Origin: Terrabacter tumescens
GTDB taxonomy: Bacteria; Actinomycetota; Actinomycetes; Actinomycetales; Dermatophilaceae
NCBI RefSeq assembly: GCF_014646815.1
Contig: NZ_BMNZ01000005.1
Coordinates: forward strand, 62,001-126,000
Reading direction: 5' to 3'
Length of the DNA: 64,000 bases
Both the position numbers and the translations under genes were made by a program. The notes beneath the pieces were generated by a model. It was not told the origin of the DNA. It saw nothing but the letters and a program-made list of their open reading frames with translations, and did not search any database. This document shows, one piece after another, positions 37,207 through 45,668 of this stretch (position 1 is the stretch's first letter; the number at the start of each line of letters is the position of its first letter).

Positions 37207-37244
37207 GAGAAGTGCCCACCCGAGGTCTCGGGTGGGCACTTCTC
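37207..37244. terminator. bidirectional terminator after pstB
   Basis: Perfect 18-bp arms GAGAAGTGCCCACCCGAG and complement with a 2-base loop, between convergent pstB and pit. It shares the core AAGTGCCCAC with the hairpin at 6574-6605. A near-motif TATGCCGTGTGG follows directly. Confidence 0.85.
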
Positions 37245-37309
37245 TTATGCCGTGTGGCGTTTGCCGTGTGGCTGTGGCCGCCCGGTGCGCGCCGGTCAGC
37301 GCGTGCCGG

Positions 37310-38314
37310 TCAGCGGAAGATCGACGTGGCGTACCAGGCGACGACGGCGACGAGGCCTGCTCCCGGGAAGGTGAGCACCCAGGCGCCGACGATGTTGCCG
37401 GCCACGCTCCACCGCACCGCGGAGAGACGCTTGGTCGCGCCGACGCCCATGATCGCCGAGGTGATCGTGTGCGTCGTCGAGATGGGGGCCCCGAAGGACA
37501 GGCCGGCGACGTAGAGGATCGCCGCGGCCGTCGTCTCGGCCGCGAAGCCCTGCGGCGGCGTGAGGTCGATGATGCGGCGGCCGAGCGTGCGCATGATGCG
37601 CCACCCACCGGCATACGTCCCCAGGGAGATGACGATGGCCGAGAGCACGAGCACCCAGATCGGGATGCTGTCGTCGGTGTGGTGCCCGGAGATGTTGAGC
37701 GCGAGCACGACGACACCGGCGGTCTTGGCGGCGTCCTGCAGGCCGTGGCCGAAGGCCATCGCGGCCGCCGACGCGGTCTGGGCCAACCGGAAGCCGCGCG
37801 TGACCCGGCCGGGGTTGGCGTTGCGGAAGATCCAGAAGATCGCCGTCATGACGAGGTAGCCGAGCACGAGGCCGATGATCGGGGAGGCGATCATCGGGAT
37901 GATGACCTTCTCCCAGATGACGGTCCACTGCACGGCGACGCCGGCGACGAGCGCTGCGCCACCGAGGCCGCCGATGAGGGCGTGCGACGACGAGGACGGG
38001 AGCCCGAACCACCAGGTCAGCAGGTTCCAGCCGATGGCGCCGACGAGGGCTGCCGCGACGAGCCAGAGGCCGTCGACGCCCTGCGGCTGCTCGATGATGC
38101 CGGAGCCGATCGTCTTGGCCACCTTGGCGCCGAAGAAGGCGCCGAAGAGGTTGGCGACCGCCGCCATGGCGAGGGCCACCCGAGGTGTCAGCGCCCGCGT
38201 CGAGACCGAGGTCGCGATCGCGTTGGCCGCGTCGTGGAAGCCGTTGGTGTAGTTGAAGCCCATGGCCAGTGCGATGACCGCACCGACCCCGAGGACGGGG
38301 ATGGTCGTGTCCAT
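37310..38314 (-). CDS. pit: low-affinity inorganic phosphate transporter (Pit)
   Basis: PiT-family phosphate/cation permease of 334 residues with about ten membrane segments. Signature motifs GFHDAANAIATSVSTRAL and the second-half SFGAPISTTHTITSAIMGVG are present. The ATG at 38314 lies 7 bases after the DUF47 gene, the usual operon. It works when phosphate is abundant, complementing PstSCAB. Convergent with pstB. Confidence 0.94.
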   Translation of the reverse strand: MDTTIPVLGVGAVIALAMGFNYTNGFHDAANAIATSVSTRALTPRVALAMAAVANLFGAFFGAKVAKTIGSGIIEQPQGVDGLWLVAAALVGAIGWNLLTWWFGLPSSSSHALIGGLGGAALVAGVAVQWTVIWEKVIIPMIASPIIGLVLGYLVMTAIFWIFRNANPGRVTRGFRLAQTASAAAMAFGHGLQDAAKTAGVVVLALNISGHHTDDSIPIWVLVLSAIVISLGTYAGGWRIMRTLGRRIIDLTPPQGFAAETTAAAILYVAGLSFGAPISTTHTITSAIMGVGATKRLSAVRWSVAGNIVGAWVLTFPGAGLVAVVAWYATSIFR

Positions 38315-38321
38315 CAGTCGG

Positions 38322-38942
38322 TCAGGACTCCTTGACCGCGATGCCCTCGACGACGTGGGCCACCTTCTCGAACGCATCGGCGGCGTTCTCGAAGCCGTCG
38401 ACGATGGCCTTGACCTTGATCACGTTGACCGGGTCGGGCGAGTTGTTGAAGAGGGCGGCCACCATCTTGCGGTGGAGCGAGTCGGCCTGGTTCTCGAGGC
38501 GGTTGATCTCGATCCAGTAGCTCTTGAGGTCCTTCATCGAGCGCAGCCGCGGCATGGCCTCGGCGGTCACCTCGGCCATGCGAGCGAGGATCTCGAACTG
38601 CTCGGCGAGACCCTCGGGGATCTCACCCATGCGGTAGAGCACGATGAGGTCGGCGGTCTCCTCGATGTAGTCCATGCAGTCGTCGAGGGACGCGGCGAGG
38701 TTGTGGATGTCCTCGCGGTCGAACGGCGTGATGAACGAGCTGTTCACCTTGTTGATGAGCTCGTGCGTCGCGTCGTCGGCGGCGTGCTCGAGGTCCTTGA
38801 GCCGGTCAGCCACCTGCTGCCGCTGCGAGGGCTCGACCTCGAGGAAGCGGGTCAGCTCCCGGGTCGCCTCGACGAGGAGTTGTGCGGAGGAGGTGAAGAG
38901 AGTGAAAAAGCTCGTGTCCTGGGGTGTGAGGCGAAAACCCAC
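38322..38942 (-). CDS. DUF47-family phosphate transport regulator (PitA accessory protein)
   Basis: Helical protein of 206 residues distantly related to PhoU, which accompanies Pit transporters. Recognisable: FFTLFTSSAQLLVEATREL, LEHAADDATHEL, FDREDIHNLAASLDDCMDYIEETAD. GTG start at 38942; the frame continues upstream, but the conserved part begins here. Co-transcribed with pit; it probably gates or stabilises it. Confidence 0.9.
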   Translation of the reverse strand: MGFRLTPQDTSFFTLFTSSAQLLVEATRELTRFLEVEPSQRQQVADRLKDLEHAADDATHELINKVNSSFITPFDREDIHNLAASLDDCMDYIEETADLIVLYRMGEIPEGLAEQFEILARMAEVTAEAMPRLRSMKDLKSYWIEINRLENQADSLHRKMVAALFNNSPDPVNVIKVKAIVDGFENAADAFEKVAHVVEGIAVKES

Positions 38943-39030
38943 GGGGATGCTCCGGTCGATCGAGGGCTGGTCCGGGGAAGATGCTACGGCGTCGAGGTCA
39001 CTCCAGCGCAACCGAGCGTCAATCCGGCGT

Positions 39031-39249
39031 TCACCCGGCCGGGTCGACCCCCGCGTCGTCAGCCGTGTCGTCAGCCGGAGCGGGGTCGTCGTCCGCGGTC
39101 CCCTGCACCCCGAGCAGCTCGTCGACCTCCTCGGGCGTGAAGTGACGCGGACTGGACGAGGCGGCGACGACGAGGTCGCTCACCAGTTCGATCTCGTCGG
39201 CAAGGGCGACGTCGAGCAGGTCACCGGACCGCTCCTCGGCGGGCGTCAT
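39031..39249 (-). CDS. small acidic protein, unknown function
   Basis: 72 residues, Asp/Ala-rich, with DEIELVSDLVVAASSSPRHF then FTPEEVDELLGV. No family is recognised. The ATG at 39249 has no Shine-Dalgarno, but TAGATT ends 6 bases upstream, the placement of a -10 box for a leaderless transcript. Codon use looks like a real gene of this genome. It lies upstream of the DUF47-pit pair, with an 88-base gap. Confidence 0.55.
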   Translation of the reverse strand: MTPAEERSGDLLDVALADEIELVSDLVVAASSSPRHFTPEEVDELLGVQGTADDDPAPADDTADDAGVDPAG

Positions 39250-39606
39250 GGGTTCAATCTAGGCGCCCGCTCCGGGCCGCGTGGGGGGAAGGCCCCAAGC
39301 AAGATGGACATCCGCTCGTGGTACAAGGTTTGTCCCGGGACGGTTGCGCCGGCCATGCGGCGGGGCCGCGTCACGCGGCCCTCGAGCCGCCGCGGATCCC
39401 ACGACAGGCCGGACGGGGAGGTTGCGTCGGGTCGGGAGCGCCTCTCGGCACAGGGCCGCTCGTAGCGGCTGAATTTGGGACCCGGGGCTACCACGACCCG
39501 ACGCGCGTTCAAGGATAAAGGCGCCGATACGGATCACCAAAGACGTCAGGACGCAAGGGCCGAAGCCTCCCGGCTGCCGGCCCCACGGTGCGACGCGCGG
39601 GTCGGC
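39250..39606. other. 357-base noncoding stretch with strong secondary structure
   Basis: No convincing gene. Seen: a hairpin at 39357-39393 (GGGCCGCG/CGCGGCCC stem with GC-rich outer pairing); a long-range helix GCGTCGGGTCG (39424-39434) with CGACCCGACGC (39494-39504) that encloses a hairpin GCCGCT-CGT-AGCGGC (39455-39469); and an A-rich, less paired segment at 39506-39560 that contains GGACGCAAGGGCC. It could be a structured RNA on either strand or a leader for the small gene at 39031. I match it to no known RNA family with confidence. Confidence 0.4.
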
Positions 39607-40218
39607 TCAGTCGAGGGCGTCGGCACGCCACAGCCGGGCGCACACCGTGAGGTCCTCGGCCATGACGAGGACGTTGGCGGCCTGCTCGGCGGCCTCGTCA
39701 CCGAGCGAGATGTCGGCACGTCCCGCGGAGACGACGCGGCAGAAGGCAGAGGCGCGTTCGAGCGCCACGGCCAGGTCGCCCTCGAAGACGCCACGCAGCA
39801 CCTCGTCGATGACACGGCTCATCTCCTGGGGCCCAGGCGGCTCGGCGGCCCCGGCGACGGCGTGGTTGGGTCCGGTGAAACGGATGCCCGCGGCATACTC
39901 CCGGCTGGCCTCCTCGGGGGCGCGACGGACCCACTCACGCAGCACGTAGAGACGCCACAGCGCCCCGGGGAGCGAGCGAGCGGGACGCTGCGACCACAGC
40001 TCGGCGAGGGTCGACAGGCCGATGTCGTCGACGAGCGCGACGAGCTTGCGGGTGACGGCAGGGTCGGCGGCGGCGCGCCCGGCGTGCACGAGAGCCAGCG
40101 CCGTCTCGTGGGCGACGTGGATCTGCTCGGTGGGGTCGTAGGCGGGACCGTGCGCCTCGAGGGCCGCCTCGCTGAAGAAGGCCGGCCGTCTGGGGGCGCG
40201 GTGGTCGCTCTCGCTCAT
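39607..40218 (-). CDS. conserved hypothetical protein
   Basis: Soluble, mostly helical protein of 203 residues. It begins with a short basic/Pro segment, then regular helices (IHVAHETALALVHAGRAA, LWRLYVLREWVRRAPEEASREYAAG). No catalytic motif or family is recognised. One GTATGCC copy encodes Tyr-Ala. It is divergent from the next gene with only 52 bases between. Confidence 0.7.
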   Translation of the reverse strand: MSESDHRAPRRPAFFSEAALEAHGPAYDPTEQIHVAHETALALVHAGRAAADPAVTRKLVALVDDIGLSTLAELWSQRPARSLPGALWRLYVLREWVRRAPEEASREYAAGIRFTGPNHAVAGAAEPPGPQEMSRVIDEVLRGVFEGDLAVALERASAFCRVVSAGRADISLGDEAAEQAANVLVMAEDLTVCARLWRADALD

Positions 40219-40270
40219 CCCAGCAGGCTAACCCCCGGCACCGACGCCGCCCGTCTGGCACGCTGCGCTC

Positions 40271-41122
40271 GTGAGCTCACTGATGCCGCGCCTCGACCGC
40301 GTGACCCGCACGTTCTGGCGCACGACGGGACGACCCGTCGACCTCACCGGCGCGCACGCGTGGCTGGACGCGCCCGTGCACGACGGCTCTGTCATCGGCG
40401 ACGCCTGGCTGGCGAGCGCCGCTGCACGCTGGGGCGGCCACGTGCGCGAAGACGTCGACGGGGCAGGCCTGCTCCCTGATCTCACGGTGCTCGACGGCCC
40501 CGGTTTCAGGGCCGCCGACCTGCACCCCGACGTCCGTGACTTCTACGAGCACACGTCGCGCTGGCGGATGGAGGTGTGGACGCAGTGGACCGCCGCCTTC
40601 CAGCCCGGCGGCGAGCTCGTGTCACGCTTCTTCGGCCGGCGCGTGCAGCAGCTGGCCCTGCCGATGCGGCCCCTCGACGTCGCGCACGGGATGGACAGCC
40701 GGGTCGCCGTCATCACCGACGCGGGCGGCGGTCAGCGGGCCGCCGGCTGGATCCGGTCGCTGCGGTCCACGGGCGAGTTCGTCTACAGCGGGTGCTACGC
40801 GAGCCGGGGGCTCCCCGGCGCCGACCGGGCGAGCGTGCACGTGACCTTCCCGCTCGAGGCCGGCAACGTGCAGGTCTTCCTGCGCCCCACGGTGCTGCCG
40901 GACGGTTCGCTGCAGCTCGACTCGCCACCGGGCGCCTTCGGCAGCGACGGCGCCTACGTCGTCGTCAGGGGGTCGGGCCGCGACCACGCGTCGCGCGCGC
41001 CGATCCACGAGCGCTTCCGCGTCTACGTCGACGGCGAGGGTGTGCTGCGCACGGACCACGAGCTGCGCATGTGGTCGGCGACCGCAGTTCGCTTGCACTA
41101 CAAGCTGACTCGCGTCGGCTGA
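40271..41122 (+). CDS. conserved hypothetical protein, possible sugar- or lipid-related enzyme
   Basis: Soluble protein of 283 residues with a GTG start. It has a conserved-looking core DFYEHTSRWRMEVWTQWTAAF followed by beta-rich segments with aromatic residues (GEFVYSGCYASRGLPG, SVHVTFPLEAGNVQVFLRP). I have seen similar proteins only as uncharacterised actinobacterial entries and give no function. Convergent with lutC. Confidence 0.7.
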   Translation: MSSLMPRLDRVTRTFWRTTGRPVDLTGAHAWLDAPVHDGSVIGDAWLASAAARWGGHVREDVDGAGLLPDLTVLDGPGFRAADLHPDVRDFYEHTSRWRMEVWTQWTAAFQPGGELVSRFFGRRVQQLALPMRPLDVAHGMDSRVAVITDAGGGQRAAGWIRSLRSTGEFVYSGCYASRGLPGADRASVHVTFPLEAGNVQVFLRPTVLPDGSLQLDSPPGAFGSDGAYVVVRGSGRDHASRAPIHERFRVYVDGEGVLRTDHELRMWSATAVRLHYKLTRVG

Positions 41123-41152
41123 CCGCTCGGGGACGATGGCGTATGCCGTGTG

Positions 41153-41737
41153 TCACCCGACGAGGACGACGTGCAGCGTGCGTGGGCCGTGGACGCCTTC
41201 GACGCGGTTCAGCTCGATGTCGCTGGTCGCCGACGGGCCGCTGATCCACGTCGTGGGCCGTGACGGGTCGAGCCGGCGCACGGCGGCCGGGACGTCGTCG
41301 ACGACCTGGCCCGCTCGGACGACACAGACGTGGAGGTCGGGCACGAGCGTCAGCACCCGTCGACCCTCCCCCGGCCCGTGCGAGAGCACGATGGTGCCCG
41401 TCGACGCGATCGCGACCGTCGCCGTGGTGACCACGGCCGTGACGGCGTCGAGCTCGGTCGGGGTCAGGGCCGCGTCGGTGACCGCGCCCGGGACGGCATA
41501 CGGCATCCCCTCGGGCACGACGACCGAGGCGCCGTCGGGCAGCGCCGCAGCGATGGCGGCGTCGACGCCGTCGGGCGCGCACCGCACGACGGTGGCGCGG
41601 TAGTCGGCGACGCGCTCGGCGAAGAGGTCGACGTCGGGCTCGCGCTCGGGCCGGTCGAGGGCGGGCACGTCGACGGGGCGCCGGGCGGGGGCGACGGCGG
41701 CTCGGACGGCGGCGAGGATCTCGTCGCGCGCCGTCAC
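41153..41737 (-). CDS. lutC: lactate utilisation protein LutC
   Basis: LUD-domain protein of 194 residues, third part of the L-lactate oxidation complex LutABC. The motifs IASTGTIVLSHGPGEGRR and WISGPSATSDIELNRVEGVHGPR are typical. The GTG start overlaps the lutB stop (GTGA). It contains one GTATGCC copy. Confidence 0.92.
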   Translation of the reverse strand: MTARDEILAAVRAAVAPARRPVDVPALDRPEREPDVDLFAERVADYRATVVRCAPDGVDAAIAAALPDGASVVVPEGMPYAVPGAVTDAALTPTELDAVTAVVTTATVAIASTGTIVLSHGPGEGRRVLTLVPDLHVCVVRAGQVVDDVPAAVRRLDPSRPTTWISGPSATSDIELNRVEGVHGPRTLHVVLVG

Positions 41738-43224
41738 CGGGTGCCGCCCTCGGTGCGCTTCCACCACGCGCGGAAGGACTCCGCCGGCGGGACGGGAAGG
41801 TCACGGGCATCGGTCCACGCCGCGCCAGGGCCGGGGAGGCGACCGAGCAGCCGTCGGCCCCCCGCCCGGCGACCGCGGTGGGTGAGGGAGGAGAGGGCGT
41901 CGAACGCACGGCCCGCGAGTCCCGACGCGCGCTCGGCGGCAGCGAGCCGCGCGCCCGAGCTGAAGGTCGCCGCAGTGGCGCGCATCGCGAGCGCCTCGGG
42001 CTTGGGCACGCCCGAGCGGTGCGCGTCGACGACCTGGGCGCGCAGGTCCACGAGGACGCTCGGGATGTCGATGCGGACGGGACAGGCCTCGAAGCAGGCG
42101 CCGCAGAGGGACGAGGCGTAGGGCAGCGAGTCGGTCTGCTCGTCGTGGCCGACGCCCTTGAGGAGCGGGTTGAGGATCGCGCCGATGGGACCGGGATAGA
42201 CCGAGCCGTAGGCGTGCCCGCCCGTGCGCTCGTAGACGGGACACACGTTGAGGCAGGCCGAGCAGCGGATGCACCGGAGCGCCTGGCGGCCGACCTCGTC
42301 GGCGAGCGCGCGCGTCCGACCGTTGTCGAGCAGGACGACGTGCACCTCCTGCGGCCCGTCGCCGGGCGTCACCCCGGACCACGTGGAGGTGTAGGGGTTC
42401 ATCCGCTCCCCCGTCGACGACCGCGGCAGCAGGGTGAGGAAGACGTCGAGGTCGGTCCACGTCGGTACGACCTTCTCGATGCCGACCACCGACACGAGCA
42501 CCTCGGGCAAGGTCAGGCACATGCGGCCGTTGCCCTCGGACTCGACGACGACCAGGGTGCCGGAGTCGGCGACGGCGAAGTTGGCGCCACTCACGCCGAC
42601 CTTGGCGCGGAGGAACTTCTCGCGCAGGTGCAGTCGCGCCGCCTCGGCGAGACGGGCGGGGTCGTCGGTCAGGTCGGCGGGTGCGGGGCGTCCGACCCGA
42701 GCCATCTCGCGCTCGAAGATGGCCCGGATCTCGGCGCGGTTGCGGTGGATGGCGGGCACGAGGATGTGGCTCGGCAGGTCGTCACCGAGCTGGACGATGA
42801 GCTCGGCGAGGTCGGTCTCCCACGCCGAGATGCCTTGCGCCGCAAGGTGTTCGTTGAGCTCCACCTCCTGCGTCGCCATCGACTTGACCTTGACGACCTC
42901 GTCGACGCCGTGGGCCCGGGCGACCTGCGCCACGACCTCCGAGGCCTCCTCGGCCGTGCGGGCCCAGTGCACGACGGCACCACGCGCCGTCAGGGACTCC
43001 TCGAGCCGCACGAGGTGATCGTCGAGGTGGAGCAGGACGTCGTCCTTGATGGCTGCGGCCCGGAGCCGGAGCGCCTCCCAGTCGTCGACCTCGGCCACGA
43101 CTGCCGCCCGCTTGGCGCGGATCGTCGCCGTCGCGTGCGCGAGGTTGCTGCGCAGCTGCGGGTCGGCCAGGGCCTCACGGGCGGCGGTGGGGAACGGCGG
43201 CATGCCGACGAACGTGCGGCTCAT
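41734..43224 (-). CDS. lutB: lactate utilisation iron-sulfur protein LutB
   Basis: Protein of 496 residues with an N-terminal LUD domain and a C-terminal ferredoxin-like part carrying two 4Fe-4S motifs, CIRCSACLNVCPVY and CGACFEACPVRI. It passes electrons from lactate oxidation. The ATG overlaps the lutA stop (ATGA). Complete and of normal length. Confidence 0.94.
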   Translation of the reverse strand: MSRTFVGMPPFPTAAREALADPQLRSNLAHATATIRAKRAAVVAEVDDWEALRLRAAAIKDDVLLHLDDHLVRLEESLTARGAVVHWARTAEEASEVVAQVARAHGVDEVVKVKSMATQEVELNEHLAAQGISAWETDLAELIVQLGDDLPSHILVPAIHRNRAEIRAIFEREMARVGRPAPADLTDDPARLAEAARLHLREKFLRAKVGVSGANFAVADSGTLVVVESEGNGRMCLTLPEVLVSVVGIEKVVPTWTDLDVFLTLLPRSSTGERMNPYTSTWSGVTPGDGPQEVHVVLLDNGRTRALADEVGRQALRCIRCSACLNVCPVYERTGGHAYGSVYPGPIGAILNPLLKGVGHDEQTDSLPYASSLCGACFEACPVRIDIPSVLVDLRAQVVDAHRSGVPKPEALAMRATAATFSSGARLAAAERASGLAGRAFDALSSLTHRGRRAGGRRLLGRLPGPGAAWTDARDLPVPPAESFRAWWKRTEGGTR

Positions 43225-43976
43225 CGGTCGACCCCTCGAGCGGTCGACCCCTCGGTCGAGGCCAGCACCTCGGCGAGGTGCATGACCCGGACGCCGGCCC
43301 GTTGCCGGGTGAGCACCCCGCCGATGTGCATGAGGCACGAGCTGTCGCCGGCGACGAGCACCTCGGCGCCGGACTCGCGCACGTGACGGGCCTTGTCGGC
43401 GCCCATCGCCACGGAGGTGTCGGCGTTCTTGACCGCGAAGGTGCCGCCGAAGCCGCAGCACTCCTCCGCCTGTGGGAGGTCGAGCAGCCGGAGGCCGCGG
43501 ACGGCACGAAGCAGCCGTTCCGGTCGGTCACCGACGCCGAGCATCCGCAGCGAGTGGCACGTGGGGTGGTAGGTGACCGAGTGCGGGAAGGACGCACCGA
43601 CGTCCTCCACCCCGAGGACGTCGACGAGGAACTCGGACAGCTCGTGGACGCGGGGCGAGACGTCGGCCACCGCGGCAGCGAGCCCTGCGTCGCCGGATCG
43701 CCTTGCCACGATGGAGTGCTGGTGGCGGGCCGAGCCGGCGCACGAGCCGGACGGCGTGACGACGGCGTCGTAGCCCTCGAACGCGCGCACGAAGGTGCGA
43801 ACGACCGGGACCGCCTCGTCGAGGTAGCCGGTGTTGACCATGGGCTGGGCGCAGCAGGTCTGGGCCGCGGGGAACTCGACGTCGACCCCCAGCCGGCGCA
43901 GGAGCGTGACGACGGCCTTGCCGGCGTCCGGGAACAGCGCGTCGTTGATGCAGGTCACCATCAACGCCACTCGCAT
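43221..43976 (-). CDS. lutA: lactate utilisation protein LutA (CCG-domain)
   Basis: Protein of 251 residues with two cysteine-rich CCG domains (QTCCAQPMVNTGY ... GSCAG; HPTCHS ... ECCGFGGTF) that bind iron-sulfur clusters, as in LutA/GlcF. First gene of lutABC; the ATG at 43976 follows GAGGG. It is divergent from the sigma-factor gene. No lactate permease or LutR-type repressor is in view. Confidence 0.94.
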   Translation of the reverse strand: MRVALMVTCINDALFPDAGKAVVTLLRRLGVDVEFPAAQTCCAQPMVNTGYLDEAVPVVRTFVRAFEGYDAVVTPSGSCAGSARHQHSIVARRSGDAGLAAAVADVSPRVHELSEFLVDVLGVEDVGASFPHSVTYHPTCHSLRMLGVGDRPERLLRAVRGLRLLDLPQAEECCGFGGTFAVKNADTSVAMGADKARHVRESGAEVLVAGDSSCLMHIGGVLTRQRAGVRVMHLAEVLASTEGSTARGVDR

Positions 43977-44069
43977 GCGACCACCCTCGCACAGCACGCG
44001 GGCGAGCGGGCGGGAGCGACCAGGCCTTCGGCCAGGGCGCCCCTGTAAGGCCGCTCTCGACCCCGTCCA

Positions 44070-44107
44070 TGTCTAGGGCTTGTGCAATGTTGAGACTTTG
44101 TCTAGGG
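44070..44107 (+). promoter_or_regulatory. direct repeat TGTCTAGGG upstream of the sigma factor gene
   Basis: Two exact copies (44070-44078 and 44099-44107) are 29 bases apart, in the AT-richer lutA/sigma intergenic region. The second, TCTAGGGTTC, resembles the -10 (GGGTAT) of SigB/F-type promoters, which would fit autoregulation, but the -35 spacing is not convincing. Confidence 0.45.
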
Positions 44108-44163
44108 TTCCTGTCGTCGGTCAAGAAGGCGCCGCCACCCTGATTTCTTCGGATGGAGCAGAC

Positions 44164-44952
44164 ATGACCGACCTTTCGCGCGGTCCCCGCAAGGACGCCC
44201 GCACCCGTGAGCTCATCACCACGTTCCGCACCTCGACCTCCGAGACCGAGAGGTCGGCGGCACTCGAGACGGTGACCCGGCTGCACATGCCGCTCGCCCG
44301 CTCCCTCGCCCACCGCTACTCCGGCAAGGGCCTCGACCGCGACGACCTCGAGCAGGTGGCTTTCCTCGCCCTGCTCAAGGCGATTCGTCGCTTCGACCTC
44401 GACCAGGCGACGGAGTTCGGCGCCTACGCGACGCCCACCATCACCGGCGAGCTGCGCCGCCACTTCCGCGACCACGGCTGGCTGGTGCGCCCTCCGCGCG
44501 GCCTGCAGGAGCGCCGCCAGCTCGTCACCGACGCCCGCACGCGTCTCGAGCAGATGCTCGGCCACGAGCCCACGCAGGCCGACCTCGCCTCGGCGCTCGA
44601 CCTGACGCTGGAGCAGGTCAAGGAGGCGCAGGTCGCCTCGACGAACCTTCGACCGGCCTCGCTCGACGCGACCACGACGGAGGGCGGTCGCCCCGTGCTC
44701 GACCTCGTCGACGCGCGCGCCGACCACCAGACCGACCCCGGGCTCGACGAGGGCATCGTCGTGCGCACCGCGCTCAGCCGGCTGCCCGCCCGCGACCAGG
44801 AGATCCTCGAGCTGCGCTTCGCCCACGACATGACGCAGGCGGAGATCGCCCAGACGATGGGGCTCAGCGCGATGCAGGTCAGCCGACTGCTGCGTCGCGT
44901 GCTGGCGGAGCTGCGCGAGCACCTCGACTCCGCGGAGCTGCTCAGCGCCTGA
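44164..44952 (+). CDS. RNA polymerase sigma factor, SigB/SigF (group 3) type
   Basis: Sigma-70 family protein of 262 residues with regions 2, 3 and 4. Region 2 reads LAHRYSGKGLDRDDLEQVAFLALLKAIRRFD with EFGAYATPTITGELRRHFRDHGW, diagnostic of the stress/sporulation SigB/F/G group. Region 3 has VRPPRGLQERR, and region 4 ends LRFAHDMTQAEIAQTMGLSAMQVSRLLRR. Such factors control stress or osmotic responses and are usually held by an anti-sigma factor, but none is next to it. ATG at 44164. Confidence 0.9.
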   Translation: MTDLSRGPRKDARTRELITTFRTSTSETERSAALETVTRLHMPLARSLAHRYSGKGLDRDDLEQVAFLALLKAIRRFDLDQATEFGAYATPTITGELRRHFRDHGWLVRPPRGLQERRQLVTDARTRLEQMLGHEPTQADLASALDLTLEQVKEAQVASTNLRPASLDATTTEGGRPVLDLVDARADHQTDPGLDEGIVVRTALSRLPARDQEILELRFAHDMTQAEIAQTMGLSAMQVSRLLRRVLAELREHLDSAELLSA

Positions 44953-45022
44953 CGTCGGTCGGTCACCGACCGTTCGTGCCTGCCGGACGTCGAACGTCCG
45001 GGACCACTCCTACCGTCGGGTC

Positions 45023-45583
45023 ATGACCACGACACAGACCACGGACCCGACCCCGTGGGAGCCGCCGCTGGCCGGCAATGACGTCGAGCAGCTCGTCGGC
45101 TCCCTCGAGCGCATGCGAGCCACCTTCCGGTGGAAGGCGGACGGCCTCGACGCCGCCGGACTCGCGGCCCGCGTCGGCGCCTCGAGCCTGACACTCGGAG
45201 GACTGCTCAAGCACCTCGCCTCGTGCGAGGACTACACCTTCACGCACAAGCTGCGCGGCGAGCCCATCGGGCCGCCGTGGGACGCGACCGGCTGGGACGG
45301 CAGCAACGACTGGGAGTTCGAGTCCGCTGCCCACGACTCGCCGGAGACGCTCTACGCCCTCTTCGACGACGCCGTGCAGCGGTCGCGACAGCGGCTGGCC
45401 GACGCCCTCGACCGCGGGGGCCTCGGCCAGGAGGTCCACGCGTCGATGCCGGACGGGCGGCACGCGAACCTGCGCCGGCTCGTCTCCGACTTCGTCGAGG
45501 AGTACGCCCGTCACAGCGGGCACGCGGACCTGCTGCGCGAGGCCATCGACGGCACGGTGGGCGAGGACCCGCCCGACGGCTGA
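45023..45583 (+). CDS. DinB/DUF664-family protein
   Basis: Four-helix-bundle protein of 186 residues with the metal-type histidines LLKHL and the C-terminal EEYARHSGHADLLRE, the hallmark of the DUF664 branch of the DinB superfamily. Members may be mycothiol- or metal-dependent transferases; in a mycothiol producer that is plausible but unproven. The start follows the sigma gene by 70 bases. Confidence 0.85.
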   Translation: MTTTQTTDPTPWEPPLAGNDVEQLVGSLERMRATFRWKADGLDAAGLAARVGASSLTLGGLLKHLASCEDYTFTHKLRGEPIGPPWDATGWDGSNDWEFESAAHDSPETLYALFDDAVQRSRQRLADALDRGGLGQEVHASMPDGRHANLRRLVSDFVEEYARHSGHADLLREAIDGTVGEDPPDG

Positions 45584-45593
45584 ACGCCGACGT

Positions 45594-45620
45594 CCGGTCA
45601 CTACGCCTTCACGTGACCGG
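45594..45620. terminator. bidirectional hairpin between DinB-like and PEBP genes
   Basis: Arms CCGGTCAC and GTGACCGG (8 bp) with an 11-base loop, in the gap between convergent genes ending at 45583 and 45669. A GGCATAC copy follows at 45646. Confidence 0.55.
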
Positions 45621-45668
45621 GCCGGGCCGCCGCGACGGGCGACCCGGCATACGTCATCGGTGCTGGGC

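Noticed and set aside
39029-39050. Single GTTCACC near the DUF47-pit genes as a PHO box
   Set aside because: Only one unit, wrong orientation for the pit operon, and it lies in the 3' end of the small upstream gene.
39506-39575. Cyclic-di-GMP-I riboswitch
   Set aside because: GGACGCAAGGGCC is similar to the conserved core, but the GGCAAACC segment, GAAA tetraloop stem and receptor are missing.
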